Assembly (NCBI RefSeq): GCF_022698165.1
Contig: NZ_JALDAY010000004.1
Coordinates: 62,001-126,000, forward strand
DNA: 64,000 nucleotides
From: Streptomyces cylindrosporus
GTDB taxonomy: Bacteria > Actinomycetota > Actinomycetes > Streptomycetales > Streptomycetaceae
Reading direction: 5' to 3'
Program-made: the position numbers and the translations under genes
In this document: one piece after another, positions 40,789-50,840 of the stretch
Position numbering within the stretch: the first letter of the stretch is position 1
Layout: every line of letters begins with the position of its first letter
The notes under the pieces: generated by a model
Database searches by the model: none
The model's input: the letters and a program-made list of their open reading frames with translations, nothing else
Told to the model about the DNA's origin: nothing

Positions 40789-42096
40789 TCAGGCCCCCCG
40801 ATCCAACAGCAATACCGCCACGTCGTCCGTCAGCTCGCCCCCATTGAGCTCCCGCACCTCATTGACTGCGGCCCGCAGCAACCCTTCCCCGCTCAGCCCC
40901 TCCGACAGCAGACGCCGGACGATTTCCACCATCCCGTCCTGCCCCAGCCGCTCCATCCCCGCCCCGACCCGCCCCTCGATCAGCCCGTCGGTATAGAGCA
41001 TCAGGCTCCACTCCCGCCCCAGCTCCACCTGCATCCGAGGCCACCGAGCCCCGGGCAGCAGCCCCAGCGCGGGCCCGTTGTTGTCGTACGGCAGCAGCTT
41101 CGCCGGACGCCCCGGCCGGGCGATCAACGGCGACGGATGCCCGGCGAGGCACAACCCCGCCCGACGCCCGTCCGGCGCGATGTCCACCGTGCACAGCGTC
41201 GCGAAGATCTCGTCGTCGGCCCGCTCATGCTCCAGCACCTGCTGCAAGGTCCCGAGAAGCTCGTCCCCGCACAGACCCGCCAGCGTCAGCGCCCGCCACG
41301 CGATCCGCAGCTCGACACCCAGCGCGGCCTCGTCCGGCCCGTGCCCGCACACGTCGCCGATCATGGCGTGCACGGTCCCGTCCGGCGTCCGTACGACGTC
41401 GTAGAAGTCCCCGCCGAGCAGCGCCCGCGACCGCCCCGGCCGGTACCGCGCGGCGAACCGCAGCGGCGACCCGTCCAGCAGCGGCGTGGGCAGCAGCCCG
41501 CGCTCCAGGCGCCGGTTCTCCTGCGCCCGCACCCGGCCCTCGGCGAGCCGCCGCTCCGCCGTGTCGGAACGTTTCCGCTCCACGGCGTAACGGATCGCCC
41601 GGCTCAGCAGCCGCCCGTCCAGTTCGTCCCGGAAGAGATAGTCCTGCGCGCCCACGCGCACCGCCTCCGCGCCGCGCTCGGCGTCACCTGAGGGGGCGAG
41701 GGCGAGCACGGCGTGCCGGGGCGCGAGCTCCAGCACGTGCTTGAGCACGGCGAGCTCGTCCCCGTCGGCGGCCGCCCGCCCCGGCGCCGGCAGCGCGAGG
41801 TCGAGCAGGATGCAGTGGACGTCGTCGGTCAGCAGCCGCTCCGCCTCGGTGAGGTTGCGCGCGGTGCGCACGCGGATCGGCCGGCCGGCCGAGTCGTGCA
41901 GTTCGGGTACGACCGTGGAGCCGCCGGGATCGTCCTCGATCAGCAGCAGCGTCAGCTGGGTGGGGGCGGCGTTGGTGTCGACCGTGGCTTCCTTGCTCGG
42001 GGCCGCTTCCTTGGAGGTGCCGCCTCGGTGCGCGGCGGGCGCCTGACCGCTCTCCGCGGCCGGGACTGCTCTCTGCCGCGGTATGGGTGCGGGCAT
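40789..42096 (-). CDS. Response-regulator-linked SpoIIE-type serine phosphatase
   Basis: A 435-residue protein. After a disordered 50-residue start, a receiver domain (LTLLLIEDDPGGSTV, phosphoacceptor Asp in CILLDLALP) is followed by a coiled linker (AERRLAEGRVRAQENRRLER) and a PP2C/SpoIIE phosphatase domain with GGDFYDVV, MIGDVCGHGPDEAAL, DGLIEGR and LTDDVAVLLL, which carry the metal-binding aspartates. Such proteins dephosphorylate anti-anti-sigma factors in response to phosphorylation of the receiver. ATG 42096 follows AAGGAA. No cognate kinase lies next to it. Confidence 0.9.
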   Translation of the reverse strand: MPAPIPRQRAVPAAESGQAPAAHRGGTSKEAAPSKEATVDTNAAPTQLTLLLIEDDPGGSTVVPELHDSAGRPIRVRTARNLTEAERLLTDDVHCILLDLALPAPGRAAADGDELAVLKHVLELAPRHAVLALAPSGDAERGAEAVRVGAQDYLFRDELDGRLLSRAIRYAVERKRSDTAERRLAEGRVRAQENRRLERGLLPTPLLDGSPLRFAARYRPGRSRALLGGDFYDVVRTPDGTVHAMIGDVCGHGPDEAALGVELRIAWRALTLAGLCGDELLGTLQQVLEHERADDEIFATLCTVDIAPDGRRAGLCLAGHPSPLIARPGRPAKLLPYDNNGPALGLLPGARWPRMQVELGREWSLMLYTDGLIEGRVGAGMERLGQDGMVEIVRRLLSEGLSGEGLLRAAVNEVRELNGGELTDDVAVLLLDRGA

Positions 42097-42422
42097 CGTC
42101 TTGAGTTCCTTCCCTCCCCCCGAGGGCGCGGCGGAGCGAGGGTCTCGATCCACCGACGGGGACCATAGCGGTTGTCGGCGGGCGAACGGAATGGTGTGAG
42201 CCACGTCGCCCGCACACCGGCCACTGTCATATGCCGCGTTCCGTACCGCAGTTGGACAGGGTGCCCCACCAGCGGGGATGACGAAGGTCACGTCCACTGG
42301 GGGTTTGGGAGCGGGCGGACGTGTGCTGGGTCACGTGGTCGCGGTCACGAACTCGGGGCGCCCGAGGCGGAAGGCCCACGAGCTCCGGACACCCGGAGCC
42401 CGAACACCCGGAGACCGAACGC

Positions 42423-43496
42423 TCACGCGTCCGGTCGTACCACCCCGAGGATCGGCATCGAGCCCGCGCCCACGATCGACACCGTGCGCCCCGGCCGCGG
42501 GGCGTTCACCATCGCGCCGTCGCCGATGTACATCCCGACATGGCTCGCGTCGTCGAAGTAGATGATGAGGTCGCCGGGGCGCATGTCCTTGATGTCGATG
42601 TGCTTGAGCTGCTTCCACTGCTCCTGCGAGGTGCGCGGGATCGGCCGGCCGGCGCTCGCCCAGGCCTGTGAGGTCAGCCCCGAGCAGTCGTACGAGTCGG
42701 GCCCCTCGGCGCCCCAGACGTACGGCTTTCCTATCTGCTTGGTCGCGAACTCGACCGCCTTCTTGCCCTGCGCGGAGGCCTTGCCCTTGATCTCGTCGAG
42801 GATCCCGGAGTCGAGCCAGGCGGTCTGCGCCTTGAAGGCGGCCTCCTCCTCCAGCTCGGCCAGGCGCGCCTTCTCCTCCGCCTCCAGCTGGGACTCCAGC
42901 TTCTCGGCCGCCGCGATCTGCTTCTTGATCTTCTTGCGGGCGGCGTCCTTCGCCTTGCGGTTGGCCTCCAGCTGCTTCCACTGCTCGGCGGCGTCCGCGG
43001 CGTACTGCTTCAAGTCCTGCTGGGTCTGGGTCATTTCGGCGATCAGGCCCTTGGTCGCGCGCTCGCCCTGCATGACCCGCCCCGCCCCGTCGAGGAACTC
43101 CTGCGGGTCGTCGCTGAGCAGCAGCTGTGCCTCGTCGGGCAGTCCGCCGGTGCGGTACTGGGCGGCGGCCGCGGCGCCCGCGCGCTTCTTCAGCTCGTCC
43201 AGCTTCCGCTGGCCCTTGACGATCTCCTTGGCCAGCCCGACGATCGCCGCGGACTGCTGCTTGGCGCGCTCCTCGGCCGCGTTGTACGAGTCGGTGGCGA
43301 CCGCCGCGTCGTGATACAGCTTGTCCAGTTTGTCGCGTACGGCCTCAAGGTCCTTGTTGGACACGGGAGTCGACGACGCGGAGGCCGAGGGGGTCGGGTC
43401 CGGGCTCGCGAAGGCAGTGCCCGGCGCGGCCAGCACCGTGATCGCGCAGACCACCGTCACGGCCGTCGCGACCAGTCCGCGCTTGCCCGTGCCCAT
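42423..43496 (-). CDS. Secreted NlpC/P60 peptidoglycan endopeptidase
   Basis: A 357-residue exported protein. The Sec signal is LVATAVTVVCAITVLAAPGT with an AFA cleavage site near residue 30. A long coiled coil (about 50-230) follows. The NlpC/P60 domain is C-terminal: GKPYVWGAEGPDSYDCSGLT holds the catalytic Cys, and DASHVGMYIGDG holds the His. The plan matches mycobacterial RipA-like and Streptomyces cell-wall hydrolases cutting peptide stems. ATG 43496. It is likely a single-gene unit. Confidence 0.92.
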   Translation of the reverse strand: MGTGKRGLVATAVTVVCAITVLAAPGTAFASPDPTPSASASSTPVSNKDLEAVRDKLDKLYHDAAVATDSYNAAEERAKQQSAAIVGLAKEIVKGQRKLDELKKRAGAAAAAQYRTGGLPDEAQLLLSDDPQEFLDGAGRVMQGERATKGLIAEMTQTQQDLKQYAADAAEQWKQLEANRKAKDAARKKIKKQIAAAEKLESQLEAEEKARLAELEEEAAFKAQTAWLDSGILDEIKGKASAQGKKAVEFATKQIGKPYVWGAEGPDSYDCSGLTSQAWASAGRPIPRTSQEQWKQLKHIDIKDMRPGDLIIYFDDASHVGMYIGDGAMVNAPRPGRTVSIVGAGSMPILGVVRPDA

Positions 43497-43700
43497 ACGG
43501 CTCCCCCAACCTGATTTACCGTCAGTAACTTACGGACGCCTGGGGGATCGTGCCACGCCGACGCGCAAAACGACAGAGCCAGTCGGAATTCGGACTTCCC
43601 CCCTCGCCGTCGTCGTAAGCCGCCGAAAGACGATCTCCCCGCCTTTGTGACGAACGACTCACGGAGATCGTTCCCCGCAGGTCAGGGCGTAGGAGCCCGG

Positions 43701-44495
43701 TCAGCTCCGGGGCTCCAACGCCTCCCAGGCCACGGTGACTTCGCCCTGCCGCCAGCGCACCGGCCCGTCCGTCACCGGCCAGTCGGCCGTCAGCTCGCGC
43801 ACCGCCCGCTGCCAGCGCTGGCGGGCGCCGTAGGAGGCGTAGGGCGCGGCGGCGGCCCAGGCGCGGTCGAAGTCGCGGAGGAAGGCGTGCACCGGTTCGC
43901 CGGGGACGTTGCGGTGGATGAGGGCCTTCGGCAGGCGCTCGGCGAGGTCGGAGGGGCGGTCCAGCGAGCCGAGCCGGGTCGCGAAGGTGACCGTGCGCGG
44001 ACCCTCCGGGCCGAGCGCGACCCACACGTGCCGGCGCCCGATCTCGTCGCAGGTGCCCTCGACCAGCAGGCCGCCCGGCGCGAGCCGCGCGCACAGCCGC
44101 TGCCAGACACCGGCGACCTCCGGTTCGTCGTACTGGCGCAGGACGTTGGCCGCGCGGATCAGCAACGGCCGTCCGGGGAGCGGGATCTCGAAGCCGCCGT
44201 GCCGGAAGGCGAGCCCGTCGCGCTCGTACGGCTGTGCGGCCGCGACCCTCGCCGGGTCGATCTCGATGCCGACCACGCGCGCGTGCGGAGCGACGGTGCG
44301 CAGCCGCTGGAGCAGCTCCACGGCGGTCCAGGGGGCGGCGCCGTAGCCGAGGTCGACGGCCACGGGGTCGGCGGCGCGGCGCAGTTCGGCGCCGTGCGCG
44401 GCCGCGATCCAGCGGTCCATGCGGCGCAGCCGGTTGGGGTTGGTGGTCCCGCGCGTGACCGTGCCCACGGGGCGGTGGGCGGCGCGGGATGTCAT
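43701..44495 (-). CDS. Class I SAM-dependent methyltransferase
   Basis: A 264-residue protein with a Rossmann-type methyltransferase core: motif I is AVDLGYGAAPWTAVELLQRL (GxG-like), followed by VVGIEIDPARVAAAQPY (acidic loop). The family is the conserved Streptomyces methyltransferase located just before mshA. Its substrate is not known. ATG 44495 (MTSRAAHRPVG) is preferred over the upstream start at 44534. It is divergent from mshA, with 210 bases between. Confidence 0.85.
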   Translation of the reverse strand: MTSRAAHRPVGTVTRGTTNPNRLRRMDRWIAAAHGAELRRAADPVAVDLGYGAAPWTAVELLQRLRTVAPHARVVGIEIDPARVAAAQPYERDGLAFRHGGFEIPLPGRPLLIRAANVLRQYDEPEVAGVWQRLCARLAPGGLLVEGTCDEIGRRHVWVALGPEGPRTVTFATRLGSLDRPSDLAERLPKALIHRNVPGEPVHAFLRDFDRAWAAAAPYASYGARQRWQRAVRELTADWPVTDGPVRWRQGEVTVAWEALEPRS

Positions 44496-44705
44496 GTGTA
44501 CGAGGGTAAGCGGGCGGCCGTGGCCGCCACGCACCTCACCCGGCGGCCGCTACGCACACCACCCTCGAACGGTTGAGCGACCCTCGGTAATGTCTCGGCA
44601 AAAATCATCCCGCCCGGAATGGGAACCCGTCCCTCCGCTGTTGCACCCCCTGGAGGGCGCCCCACACCCTCCCTCAGGCATGCCCGCTGCAAGGAGGACC
44701 GCCAC

Positions 44706-46046
44706 GTGAGCCAGTACGTCAGCAGGCTCGGTCGGCGCTCCCAGGCCGCACCCCACCGGCTGCGCCTGCCGCACCGCCGCCCGCGCCGCGTCGCCATGCT
44801 CTCCGTGCACACCTCACCGCTCCACCAGCCGGGCACCGGCGACGCGGGCGGCATGAACGTCTACATCGTCGAGCTCGCCCAGCGCCTCGCCGCGATCAAC
44901 ATCGAGGTCGAGATCTTCACCCGCGCGACCACGGCCGCCCTGCCGCCGAAGGTCGAGATGGCCCCCGGCGTCCTGGTCCGCCACGTCGACGCCGGCCCCT
45001 ACGAGGGCCTCGCCAAGGAGGACCTCCCCGCCCAGCTCTGCGCCTTCACCCACGGCGTGATGCAGGCCTGGGCCGGCCACCGCCCCGGCTACTACGACCT
45101 GGTCCACTCGCACTACTGGCTCTCCGGCCACGTCGGCTGGCTCGCCGCCCAGCGCTGGGGCGCCCCGCTCGTGCACGCCATGCACACCATGGCCAAGGTC
45201 AAGAACGCCAACCTCGCCGACGGCGACACCCCCGAGCCGGCCGCCCGCGTCATCGGCGAGACCCAGATCGTCGCCGCCGCCGACCGCCTCATCGCGAACA
45301 CCTCCGAAGAGGCCGACGAGCTCGTACGGCACTACAGCGCCGACCCCGGCAAGGTCGCCGTCGTCCACCCGGGCGTCAACCTCGACCGCTTCCGCCCGGC
45401 CGACGGCCGCGCCGCCGCCCGCGCCCGCCTCGACCTCCCGCAGGACGCGCTGATCCCCCTCTTCGCGGGCCGCATCCAGCCCCTCAAGGCCCCGGACGTC
45501 CTGCTGCGCGCGGTCGCCGTCCTCCTCGACGAGCGCCCCGAGCTGCGCTCGCGGATGGTCGTCCCAATCGTCGGCGGCCCCAGCGGCAGCGGTCTCGCCA
45601 AGCCCGAGGGCCTGCAGAAGCTCGCGGCCCGCCTCGGCATCGCGGACGTGGTCCGCTTCCGCCCGCCGGTCGATCAGGACCAGCTCGCCGACTGGTTCCG
45701 GGCCGCCTCCGTGCTGGTCATGCCGTCCTACAGCGAGTCCTTCGGCCTGGTCGCCATAGAGGCGCAGGCGGCCGGTACGCCGGTGCTCGCGGCCTCGGTG
45801 GGCGGGCTGCCGGTCGCCGTGCGCGACGGACGGACCGGTTTCCTCGTACGAGGTCACGATCCCGCCGAGTACGCGCGCGTGCTGCGCGCCTTCGGCGACG
45901 ACCCGCACCTCACGGACCGCCTCGGCGAGGCCGCCGCCCGGCACGCGCAGTCCTTCGGCTGGGACACCGCGGCCGCCGCGACGGCGGACGTCTACACGGC
46001 CGCGATGCAGTCGTACCGGCGTCGCGTACGCTCCCACCATGGCTGA
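44706..46046 (+). CDS. mshA: D-inositol-3-phosphate glycosyltransferase
   Basis: A 446-residue GT-B (family 4) enzyme that makes the first committed step of mycothiol synthesis, transferring GlcNAc from UDP-GlcNAc to inositol-3-phosphate. It contains [20 protein letters not shown] (donor/acceptor loop), the HSHYWLSG motif, [15 protein letters not shown], and the EX7E region [23 protein letters not shown] 44706 is preceded by AGGAGG. The position and the YbjN partner match S. coelicolor. A short basic N-terminal extension precedes the fold. Confidence 0.96.
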   Translation: MSQYVSRLGRRSQAAPHRLRLPHRRPRRVAMLSVHTSPLHQPGTGDAGGMNVYIVELAQRLAAINIEVEIFTRATTAALPPKVEMAPGVLVRHVDAGPYEGLAKEDLPAQLCAFTHGVMQAWAGHRPGYYDLVHSHYWLSGHVGWLAAQRWGAPLVHAMHTMAKVKNANLADGDTPEPAARVIGETQIVAAADRLIANTSEEADELVRHYSADPGKVAVVHPGVNLDRFRPADGRAAARARLDLPQDALIPLFAGRIQPLKAPDVLLRAVAVLLDERPELRSRMVVPIVGGPSGSGLAKPEGLQKLAARLGIADVVRFRPPVDQDQLADWFRAASVLVMPSYSESFGLVAIEAQAAGTPVLAASVGGLPVAVRDGRTGFLVRGHDPAEYARVLRAFGDDPHLTDRLGEAAARHAQSFGWDTAAAATADVYTAAMQSYRRRVRSHHG

Positions 46047-46530
46047 TGTGCAGAAGGTCATCGAGGGGGTTCTGAAGGACGCCGAGCTGGAGTGGGAGAG
46101 CCCCGCACCCGGCAACTACGTCGTCCAGCTCCCCGGCACCCGCAAGCTGAAGACGACCCTCTCCCTCCTCGTCGGCCGCCACTCCCTCTCCCTCAACGCC
46201 TTCGTCATCCGCCACCCCGACGAGAACGAGCCGGGCGTGCACCGCTGGCTCCTGGAGCGCAACCTCAAGCTGTACGGGGTGAGTTACGCCGTCGACCGGC
46301 TCGGCGACGTCTACGTCACCGGCAGGCTCCCGCTCTCCGCCGTCACCCCCGACGAGATCGACCGCCTCCTCGGCCAGGTCCTGGAGGCGGCGGACGGCGC
46401 CTTCAACACCCTCCTGGAGCTGGGCTTCGCCTCGGCGATCCGCAAGGAGTACGAGTGGCGGATCGCGCGCGGCGAGTCGACGCGGAACCTCGAAGCGTTC
46501 ACGCACCTGACCCAGCGTTCTGCTGACTGA
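46039..46530 (+). CDS. YbjN-domain protein
   Basis: A 163-residue YbjN/type III secretion chaperone-like protein ([40 protein letters not shown]). The ATG overlaps the 3' end of mshA by eight bases, so the two are translated together. YbjN of E. coli influences stress response and motility; in actinobacteria the protein is always beside mshA. A supportive role in mycothiol synthesis is inferred from the coupling. Confidence 0.88.
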   Translation: MADVQKVIEGVLKDAELEWESPAPGNYVVQLPGTRKLKTTLSLLVGRHSLSLNAFVIRHPDENEPGVHRWLLERNLKLYGVSYAVDRLGDVYVTGRLPLSAVTPDEIDRLLGQVLEAADGAFNTLLELGFASAIRKEYEWRIARGESTRNLEAFTHLTQRSAD

Positions 46531-46628
46531 CGTCTTCCCTCCCCATGGTGGTCGTGGCATGCTCACGGCCAACGCACATCTGAACGTCGTTCACATCCAT
46601 GAAGAGCGGCATGGAAGGGCGTACGGAC

Positions 46629-48278
46629 ATGGGTACTGCGCATCTCACCAGACGGGCCCTGCTCGGCGGAGCCACGGCCGTGGCCCTCGGCGCGACGACC
46701 GGCACGGCACGGGCCGCCTCCACCGAAGTCCCGCAGCTGTGGCACGAGTTCACCCGCACCCCCTTCACCCACCCGCAGATCCCGTACGTCGGCCGCGCCG
46801 GCTGCCGCGGCGGAGCCCGCCGCTTCCCGCGCCGTCCCGTCGTCGCCGACGTGCGCGCGTACGGAGCCGTGGCCGACGGCGTCACGGACTGCGCCCCCGC
46901 GATCAACCGTGCCGTCGCCGCCGCCGGAAGGGCCGGCGGCGGCACGGTCTCCATCCCGCCCGGCACCTTCCGCATCGACGGCCTGATCCAGGTCGGGTAC
47001 GACAACGTGGTGCTGCGCGGCGCGGGCAGCGGTCGTACGACCCTGTACGCGACGAAGAACCTCACCGAGCTCATCGGCGTGTACGGCTCCCGTTACGGCG
47101 GCACCAAGTCCGCGTGGTCCTGGGCGGGCGGCCTGATCTGGCTTGCGCCGAAGGCGCGTTGGGACTCCCTGGTCGCGGCGATCAGGGCGCAGGCGTGGCC
47201 GTTCGAGGGCTGGACGGGCAACAAGCGGGACGAGTGGGAGCCGCTGACGCCGGTCGAGCCGGCACGGCAGGGGGACTGGACGGTCGAGGTCGCCGACCCC
47301 TCCCGCCTGCACCCCGGCTCCCTGGTCCTGCTCCGCATCTCGGACGACCCGGCCCACACCCTCCTTCAGCACATGTCGGGCGGCGGCCCGGGCCCGGCGG
47401 CGTACTACTGGACCGACAAGACCAAGCTGCTGTCGTACGTCCCCTACGAATGGCCGGTGCGCATAGCACGGGTGCGCGGCCGCACGGTCGTACTGGAACG
47501 CCCGCTGCCACTGGACCTGCGCCCGGAGTGGAATCCCCAACTGACCACACACGTACGTGAATTGACGGGCGCCGGGGTGGAGGGCCTGACCCTGGAGGTG
47601 ATGGAGACCCCTCAGTCCCCGCACCTCCTCGACAAGGGCTACAACGGGGTCGCGCTCCAGTGCGCGTACGACTGCTGGGTGGACGACGTCACGGTCCGCA
47701 ACGTCGACAACGGCTTCGGCCTGGTCGCCGCCTCCTCCTGCACCCTGCGCCGCACACGCGTCGGCGGCCGGGGCGAACACCACCCGTACTTCTGCCGCGA
47801 GGGCTCGCACGACAACCTCATCGAGGACTTCACGATCGAGGAACGCACGGTCCCGGCGCCCTCCGACACCCAGCTCCACGGCATCAACGTCGAGGGCCTG
47901 TCCTCCTACAACGTCTGGTCGCGCGGCTCGATGGCGATGGGCACCTTCGACTCCCACCGCGGCCTGCCCTTCGCCAACGTCCGCACCGACATCACGGTGG
48001 ACAACAACGGCCGCCACGGCGGCGACGCCAACGCCGGCCCCCTCTTCGGCGCCCGCTTCACCCACTGGAACGTCCGCGTCACCAACGGCCGCGCGGGCCT
48101 GATGAAGATCGACGGCCTGGCTCCGTACTCCGCGACGGTGGCGGTGAACGAGGTCACGGACTTCGACCAGATCGACGTCCCGGACTTCACGGGGGATCTG
48201 CACTCCCGCCTGGAGCTGTACCCGACTACGGGTGTAGTACGGCCGCGGAACCTGTACGAGGCCCAGCGGGAGTTGTGA
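46629..48278 (+). CDS. Tat-secreted right-handed beta-helix (pectate-lyase-like) protein
   Basis: A 549-residue protein. A twin-arginine signal (LTRRALLGGATAVALGATTG) ends near the ARAAS region. The mature part begins a pectate-lyase/SGNH-type beta-helix (VVADVRAYGAVADGVTDCAP, IPPGTFRIDGLIQVGYDNVV) and continues with parallel beta-helix repeats to the C-terminus. Likely a secreted polysaccharide lyase or hydrolase; the substrate is unknown. ATG 46629 has GAAGGG upstream; ATG 46599 lies 10 codons earlier without a ribosome site. I do not recall this gene next to YbjN in S. coelicolor. Confidence 0.82.
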   Translation: MGTAHLTRRALLGGATAVALGATTGTARAASTEVPQLWHEFTRTPFTHPQIPYVGRAGCRGGARRFPRRPVVADVRAYGAVADGVTDCAPAINRAVAAAGRAGGGTVSIPPGTFRIDGLIQVGYDNVVLRGAGSGRTTLYATKNLTELIGVYGSRYGGTKSAWSWAGGLIWLAPKARWDSLVAAIRAQAWPFEGWTGNKRDEWEPLTPVEPARQGDWTVEVADPSRLHPGSLVLLRISDDPAHTLLQHMSGGGPGPAAYYWTDKTKLLSYVPYEWPVRIARVRGRTVVLERPLPLDLRPEWNPQLTTHVRELTGAGVEGLTLEVMETPQSPHLLDKGYNGVALQCAYDCWVDDVTVRNVDNGFGLVAASSCTLRRTRVGGRGEHHPYFCREGSHDNLIEDFTIEERTVPAPSDTQLHGINVEGLSSYNVWSRGSMAMGTFDSHRGLPFANVRTDITVDNNGRHGGDANAGPLFGARFTHWNVRVTNGRAGLMKIDGLAPYSATVAVNEVTDFDQIDVPDFTGDLHSRLELYPTTGVVRPRNLYEAQREL

Positions 48279-48279
48279 C

Positions 48280-48924
48280 TCAGGGCCGACGCAGGACGTC
48301 GTAACCGACGAAGTCGAACATGCGCTGCCCGGGCACGAGCGGCCGGGGCCGCACGCCGAACCGGTGGGCCCCGACGGCCTGCTTGACGGCGGGCTCGGAC
48401 AACCACAGCCGCTCGAAACCGCGTTCCTCCAGCCAGGAGCACACCTGCGGCACCAGGTCAGGGTCCTTCCTGTTGCGCGTCCAGACGACCGTGCCGCCCG
48501 TGCGGCACAGCCGGGTGCACTGGTCGAGGAGGCGTTCGACGTCGGCGTCGGTGATGTTGCCGAGCACACCGCAGATCAGGACCAGGTCGGCGGGGGCGAG
48601 TTCGGCGTAGTGGTCGGTCGACGACGCGTCCCCGGCGACGACTTCGATGCCCGGCAGGCCGGCGGCCTCCGCGGCGCGGCGGGCCTCTGCCACGTTCCGC
48701 TCGTCCAGCTCGACCAGCCGGGCGCGCACGTCGTGCCGCCGTGGGTGCTCGGTGAGCGCTCCGATCAGGTCGTGGCCCTGGCCCGCGCAGATGCTGATGG
48801 CCGTGAGCGGGCCCGGCGGCGCGGTGTCGAGGGCGTCGCGGACGCGGTTCTGGACGGCCGCGAGGCGCTGTAGGAGGGGGGAGTCCGCTCGGGTGTACGT
48901 GTCGTGCCACGCGTGCCAGTCCAT
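48280..48924 (-). CDS. Class I SAM-dependent methyltransferase
   Basis: A 214-residue protein: motif I ISICAGQGHDLIGAL, acidic loop RLVELDERNVAEAR, then VVAGDASSTDHYAELAPADLVLIC and VVWTRNRKDPDLVPQV. It ends one base after the beta-helix gene, in convergent orientation. Streptomyces homologues are usually annotated as class I methyltransferases without a defined substrate. Confidence 0.82.
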   Translation of the reverse strand: MDWHAWHDTYTRADSPLLQRLAAVQNRVRDALDTAPPGPLTAISICAGQGHDLIGALTEHPRRHDVRARLVELDERNVAEARRAAEAAGLPGIEVVAGDASSTDHYAELAPADLVLICGVLGNITDADVERLLDQCTRLCRTGGTVVWTRNRKDPDLVPQVCSWLEERGFERLWLSEPAVKQAVGAHRFGVRPRPLVPGQRMFDFVGYDVLRRP

Positions 48925-48933
48925 GGCCGGACC

Positions 48934-49764
48934 CTATGGGGTGGGGTCATCGCGGCGCCGCCGCTTTTCGCCCGCGTACCGGCCCGGCGTCACCCCCACC
49001 AACTTCCGGAAGTGGCGCGTGAGATGGGACTGGTCGAAGAAGCCCGTCGCCGAGGCGACCTCGGTCGGCGGGAGGCCGTCCAGGAGGAGGCGGCGGGCGC
49101 GGTCGACGCGGCGGGAGTTGAGGTACTGGTGCGGGGCGATGCCGTACGCCGTGCTGAACGCCCGTACCAGATGGGCCGGATGGGCGTGGACGAGGGCCGC
49201 GGCCTGGTCGAGGGTGAGGCCGTCGGTGATGCGCTCGTCGAGGAGTTCGCGGAGGCGGCGGGCGAGGGCGGGGTCCGGGCGGGTGGGGCCCGGGGTCGGG
49301 CGCGGGCGGAGAAGGGTGCTCAGACGGTCGGAGATCAGCGTGAGCCTGCTCTCCGCCTCCAGCTCGTCGCCGGCGTGCGCGAGCGCCGTGTGCAGCTGGG
49401 CGACCCGGCGCCGGAGCACGGGGTCGCGCAGGTCGGGGCCGTCGACCGCGGGGCCGATCAGGTCCTCGGCGAGACGGGTGCCGTCGAGGTAGACGACCCG
49501 CTTGCGGAAGCCGTGCGGCGTGGCGGGCGAGCCGTTGTGCGGGATGTGCGGCGGCAGCAGGGTGACCGTGTCGTGCGGGGTGCCGTGCTCGTGCCGGTCG
49601 AGGTCGTACCGTACGGCCCCGTCGTCCACGATCAGCAGCGTCCACGCCTCGTGCACGTGCATCGGATAGGCGTACTCCGTGAAGTGCGCGTGGAAGACCT
49701 CCACGACACCGGGGATCCGGGGGCGCCAGGCGGAGACCTCCTGCTGGGGACGCTGACCGGCCAT
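48934..49764 (-). CDS. AraC-family regulator
   Basis: A 276-residue protein with an N-terminal cupin-like AraC_binding domain (FTEYAYPMHVHEAWTLLIVD) and a C-terminal double helix-turn-helix (LTLDQAAALVHAHPAHLVRA, then FFDQSHLTRHFRKLVGVTPG). Divergent from a DUF2000 gene, a pairing in which the regulator usually controls the neighbour. ATG 49764 lies six bases after TACGTT on the minus strand with no ribosome site, so it may be leaderless. Confidence 0.87.
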   Translation of the reverse strand: MAGQRPQQEVSAWRPRIPGVVEVFHAHFTEYAYPMHVHEAWTLLIVDDGAVRYDLDRHEHGTPHDTVTLLPPHIPHNGSPATPHGFRKRVVYLDGTRLAEDLIGPAVDGPDLRDPVLRRRVAQLHTALAHAGDELEAESRLTLISDRLSTLLRPRPTPGPTRPDPALARRLRELLDERITDGLTLDQAAALVHAHPAHLVRAFSTAYGIAPHQYLNSRRVDRARRLLLDGLPPTEVASATGFFDQSHLTRHFRKLVGVTPGRYAGEKRRRRDDPTP

Positions 49765-49813
49765 GCAAAGAACGTACAAGACCGGCCCGTACGACGCCCG
49801 CCAGTCTCGGAGT

Positions 49814-50266
49814 ATGAACGACACACCCGATGCACCCGACGCCCCCGACGCACCCGTCCGTTTCGACACCAAGATCGCCGTGCTGCTGCGCGAGGACCTG
49901 GAGCCCTGGCAGCGCCTGAACGTCACCGCGTTCCTGGTCAGCGGCCTGGGCAGCCAGGTCCCCGAGGTGATCGGGGAGCCCTACGAGGACGCGGACGGCG
50001 TCCGGTACCTGCCGATGTTCCGGCAGCCGGTGCTGGTCTTCGAGGGCACGAAGGAGACGCTGACCGCGGCCCACGCGCGCGTGCTCTCCCGTTCCCTCCC
50101 GCGCGCGGTGTTCACCTCCGACCTGTTCGCGACGGGCAACGACCGCGACAACCGGGCGGCCGTACGGGCCGTCGGCACGGGCGAGCTGGACCTGGTGGGC
50201 ATCGCCCTCTACGGGCCGAAGAACGCCGTGGACAAGGCGATCAAGGGGGCGCGGATGCACCCGTGA
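49814..50266 (+). CDS. DUF2000 family protein
   Basis: A 150-residue protein with the DUF2000 pattern: TKIAVLLREDLEPWQRLNVT, VRYLPMFRQPVLVFEG and LVGIALYGPKNAVDKAIKGA. Structurally related to peptidyl-tRNA hydrolase II-like folds. The N-terminus is a short Asp/Ala/Pro repeat (TPDAPDAPDAP). Divergent from the AraC gene over 49 bases. Function unknown. Confidence 0.82.
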   Translation: MNDTPDAPDAPDAPVRFDTKIAVLLREDLEPWQRLNVTAFLVSGLGSQVPEVIGEPYEDADGVRYLPMFRQPVLVFEGTKETLTAAHARVLSRSLPRAVFTSDLFATGNDRDNRAAVRAVGTGELDLVGIALYGPKNAVDKAIKGARMHP

Positions 50267-50594
50267 CGGTGTCCGCCCCCGAATCTGCACAGTCAATGCG
50301 CAACCGTGCGACGGGCGGGTTCCGTTGGTGCGGAGTTGTCCCGTTCGCGTCCACCCTGGCAACAGCTGTACGCCCGCTGTGCGGCGCCGCGTGTAGAGAA
50401 CCCGGCACCAACTCGTGTGCACGCCACCACGCTTCGGTCGCCGACCCGCCCAACTGCCCTGTCCCGCACGGATCCGGACTGGCTGCCCGGCACGCCGCGT
50501 GGTTTGATCCTGCGCACCGCGGCCCGCCGTCTGTCCCCCCACTCAGCGCGGCCGCCTCCCCCATGTGAAACACCGCGCGAAGGGCAGTTTCGTC

Positions 50595-50819
50595 ATGAAC
50601 TCCGCTCCCCAGCTCCACACCGTCGAGATCTCCGACGCCGAGCTCGACACCGTCGCCGGCGGCGTTAGCCCCTCGGCCACCGTCACCGCCGGCTCGACGG
50701 CCCTCAGCAGCGACGCCCTCCTGGCCGAGGTCGACTCGGTCAAGGCCACGGCCCTGGGCGCCCTCGGCGGCACGCTCGGCGTCCTGCCGCACGAGGTCGG
50801 CGTGCACGTCAGCATCTGA
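50595..50819 (+). CDS. Cysteine-free double-glycine leader peptide precursor
   Basis: A 74-residue peptide. Residues 1-23 (MNSAPQLHTVEISDAELDTV then AGG) are a classic double-glycine leader of the ELDxVxGG type. Residues 24-74 form a hydrophobic, Ser/Thr/Ala/Val-rich core with no cysteine, so lanthionine formation is impossible. Similar Streptomyces peptides are annotated as type A2 lantipeptides. There is no protease, transporter with a C39 domain or modification enzyme within the window; the adjacent MFS gene is convergent. A 328-base spacer precedes it with no gene seen. A 16-bp terminator follows. Confidence 0.75.
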   Translation: MNSAPQLHTVEISDAELDTVAGGVSPSATVTAGSTALSSDALLAEVDSVKATALGALGGTLGVLPHEVGVHVSI

Positions 50820-50840
50820 TTCCGGCCGTAGCCAGGGCAG

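Noticed and set aside
50306..50668. 120-aa frame upstream of the double-glycine peptide
   Set aside because: Low-complexity and overlapping the peptide start in another frame. The 328-base spacer 50267-50594 shows no credible gene.
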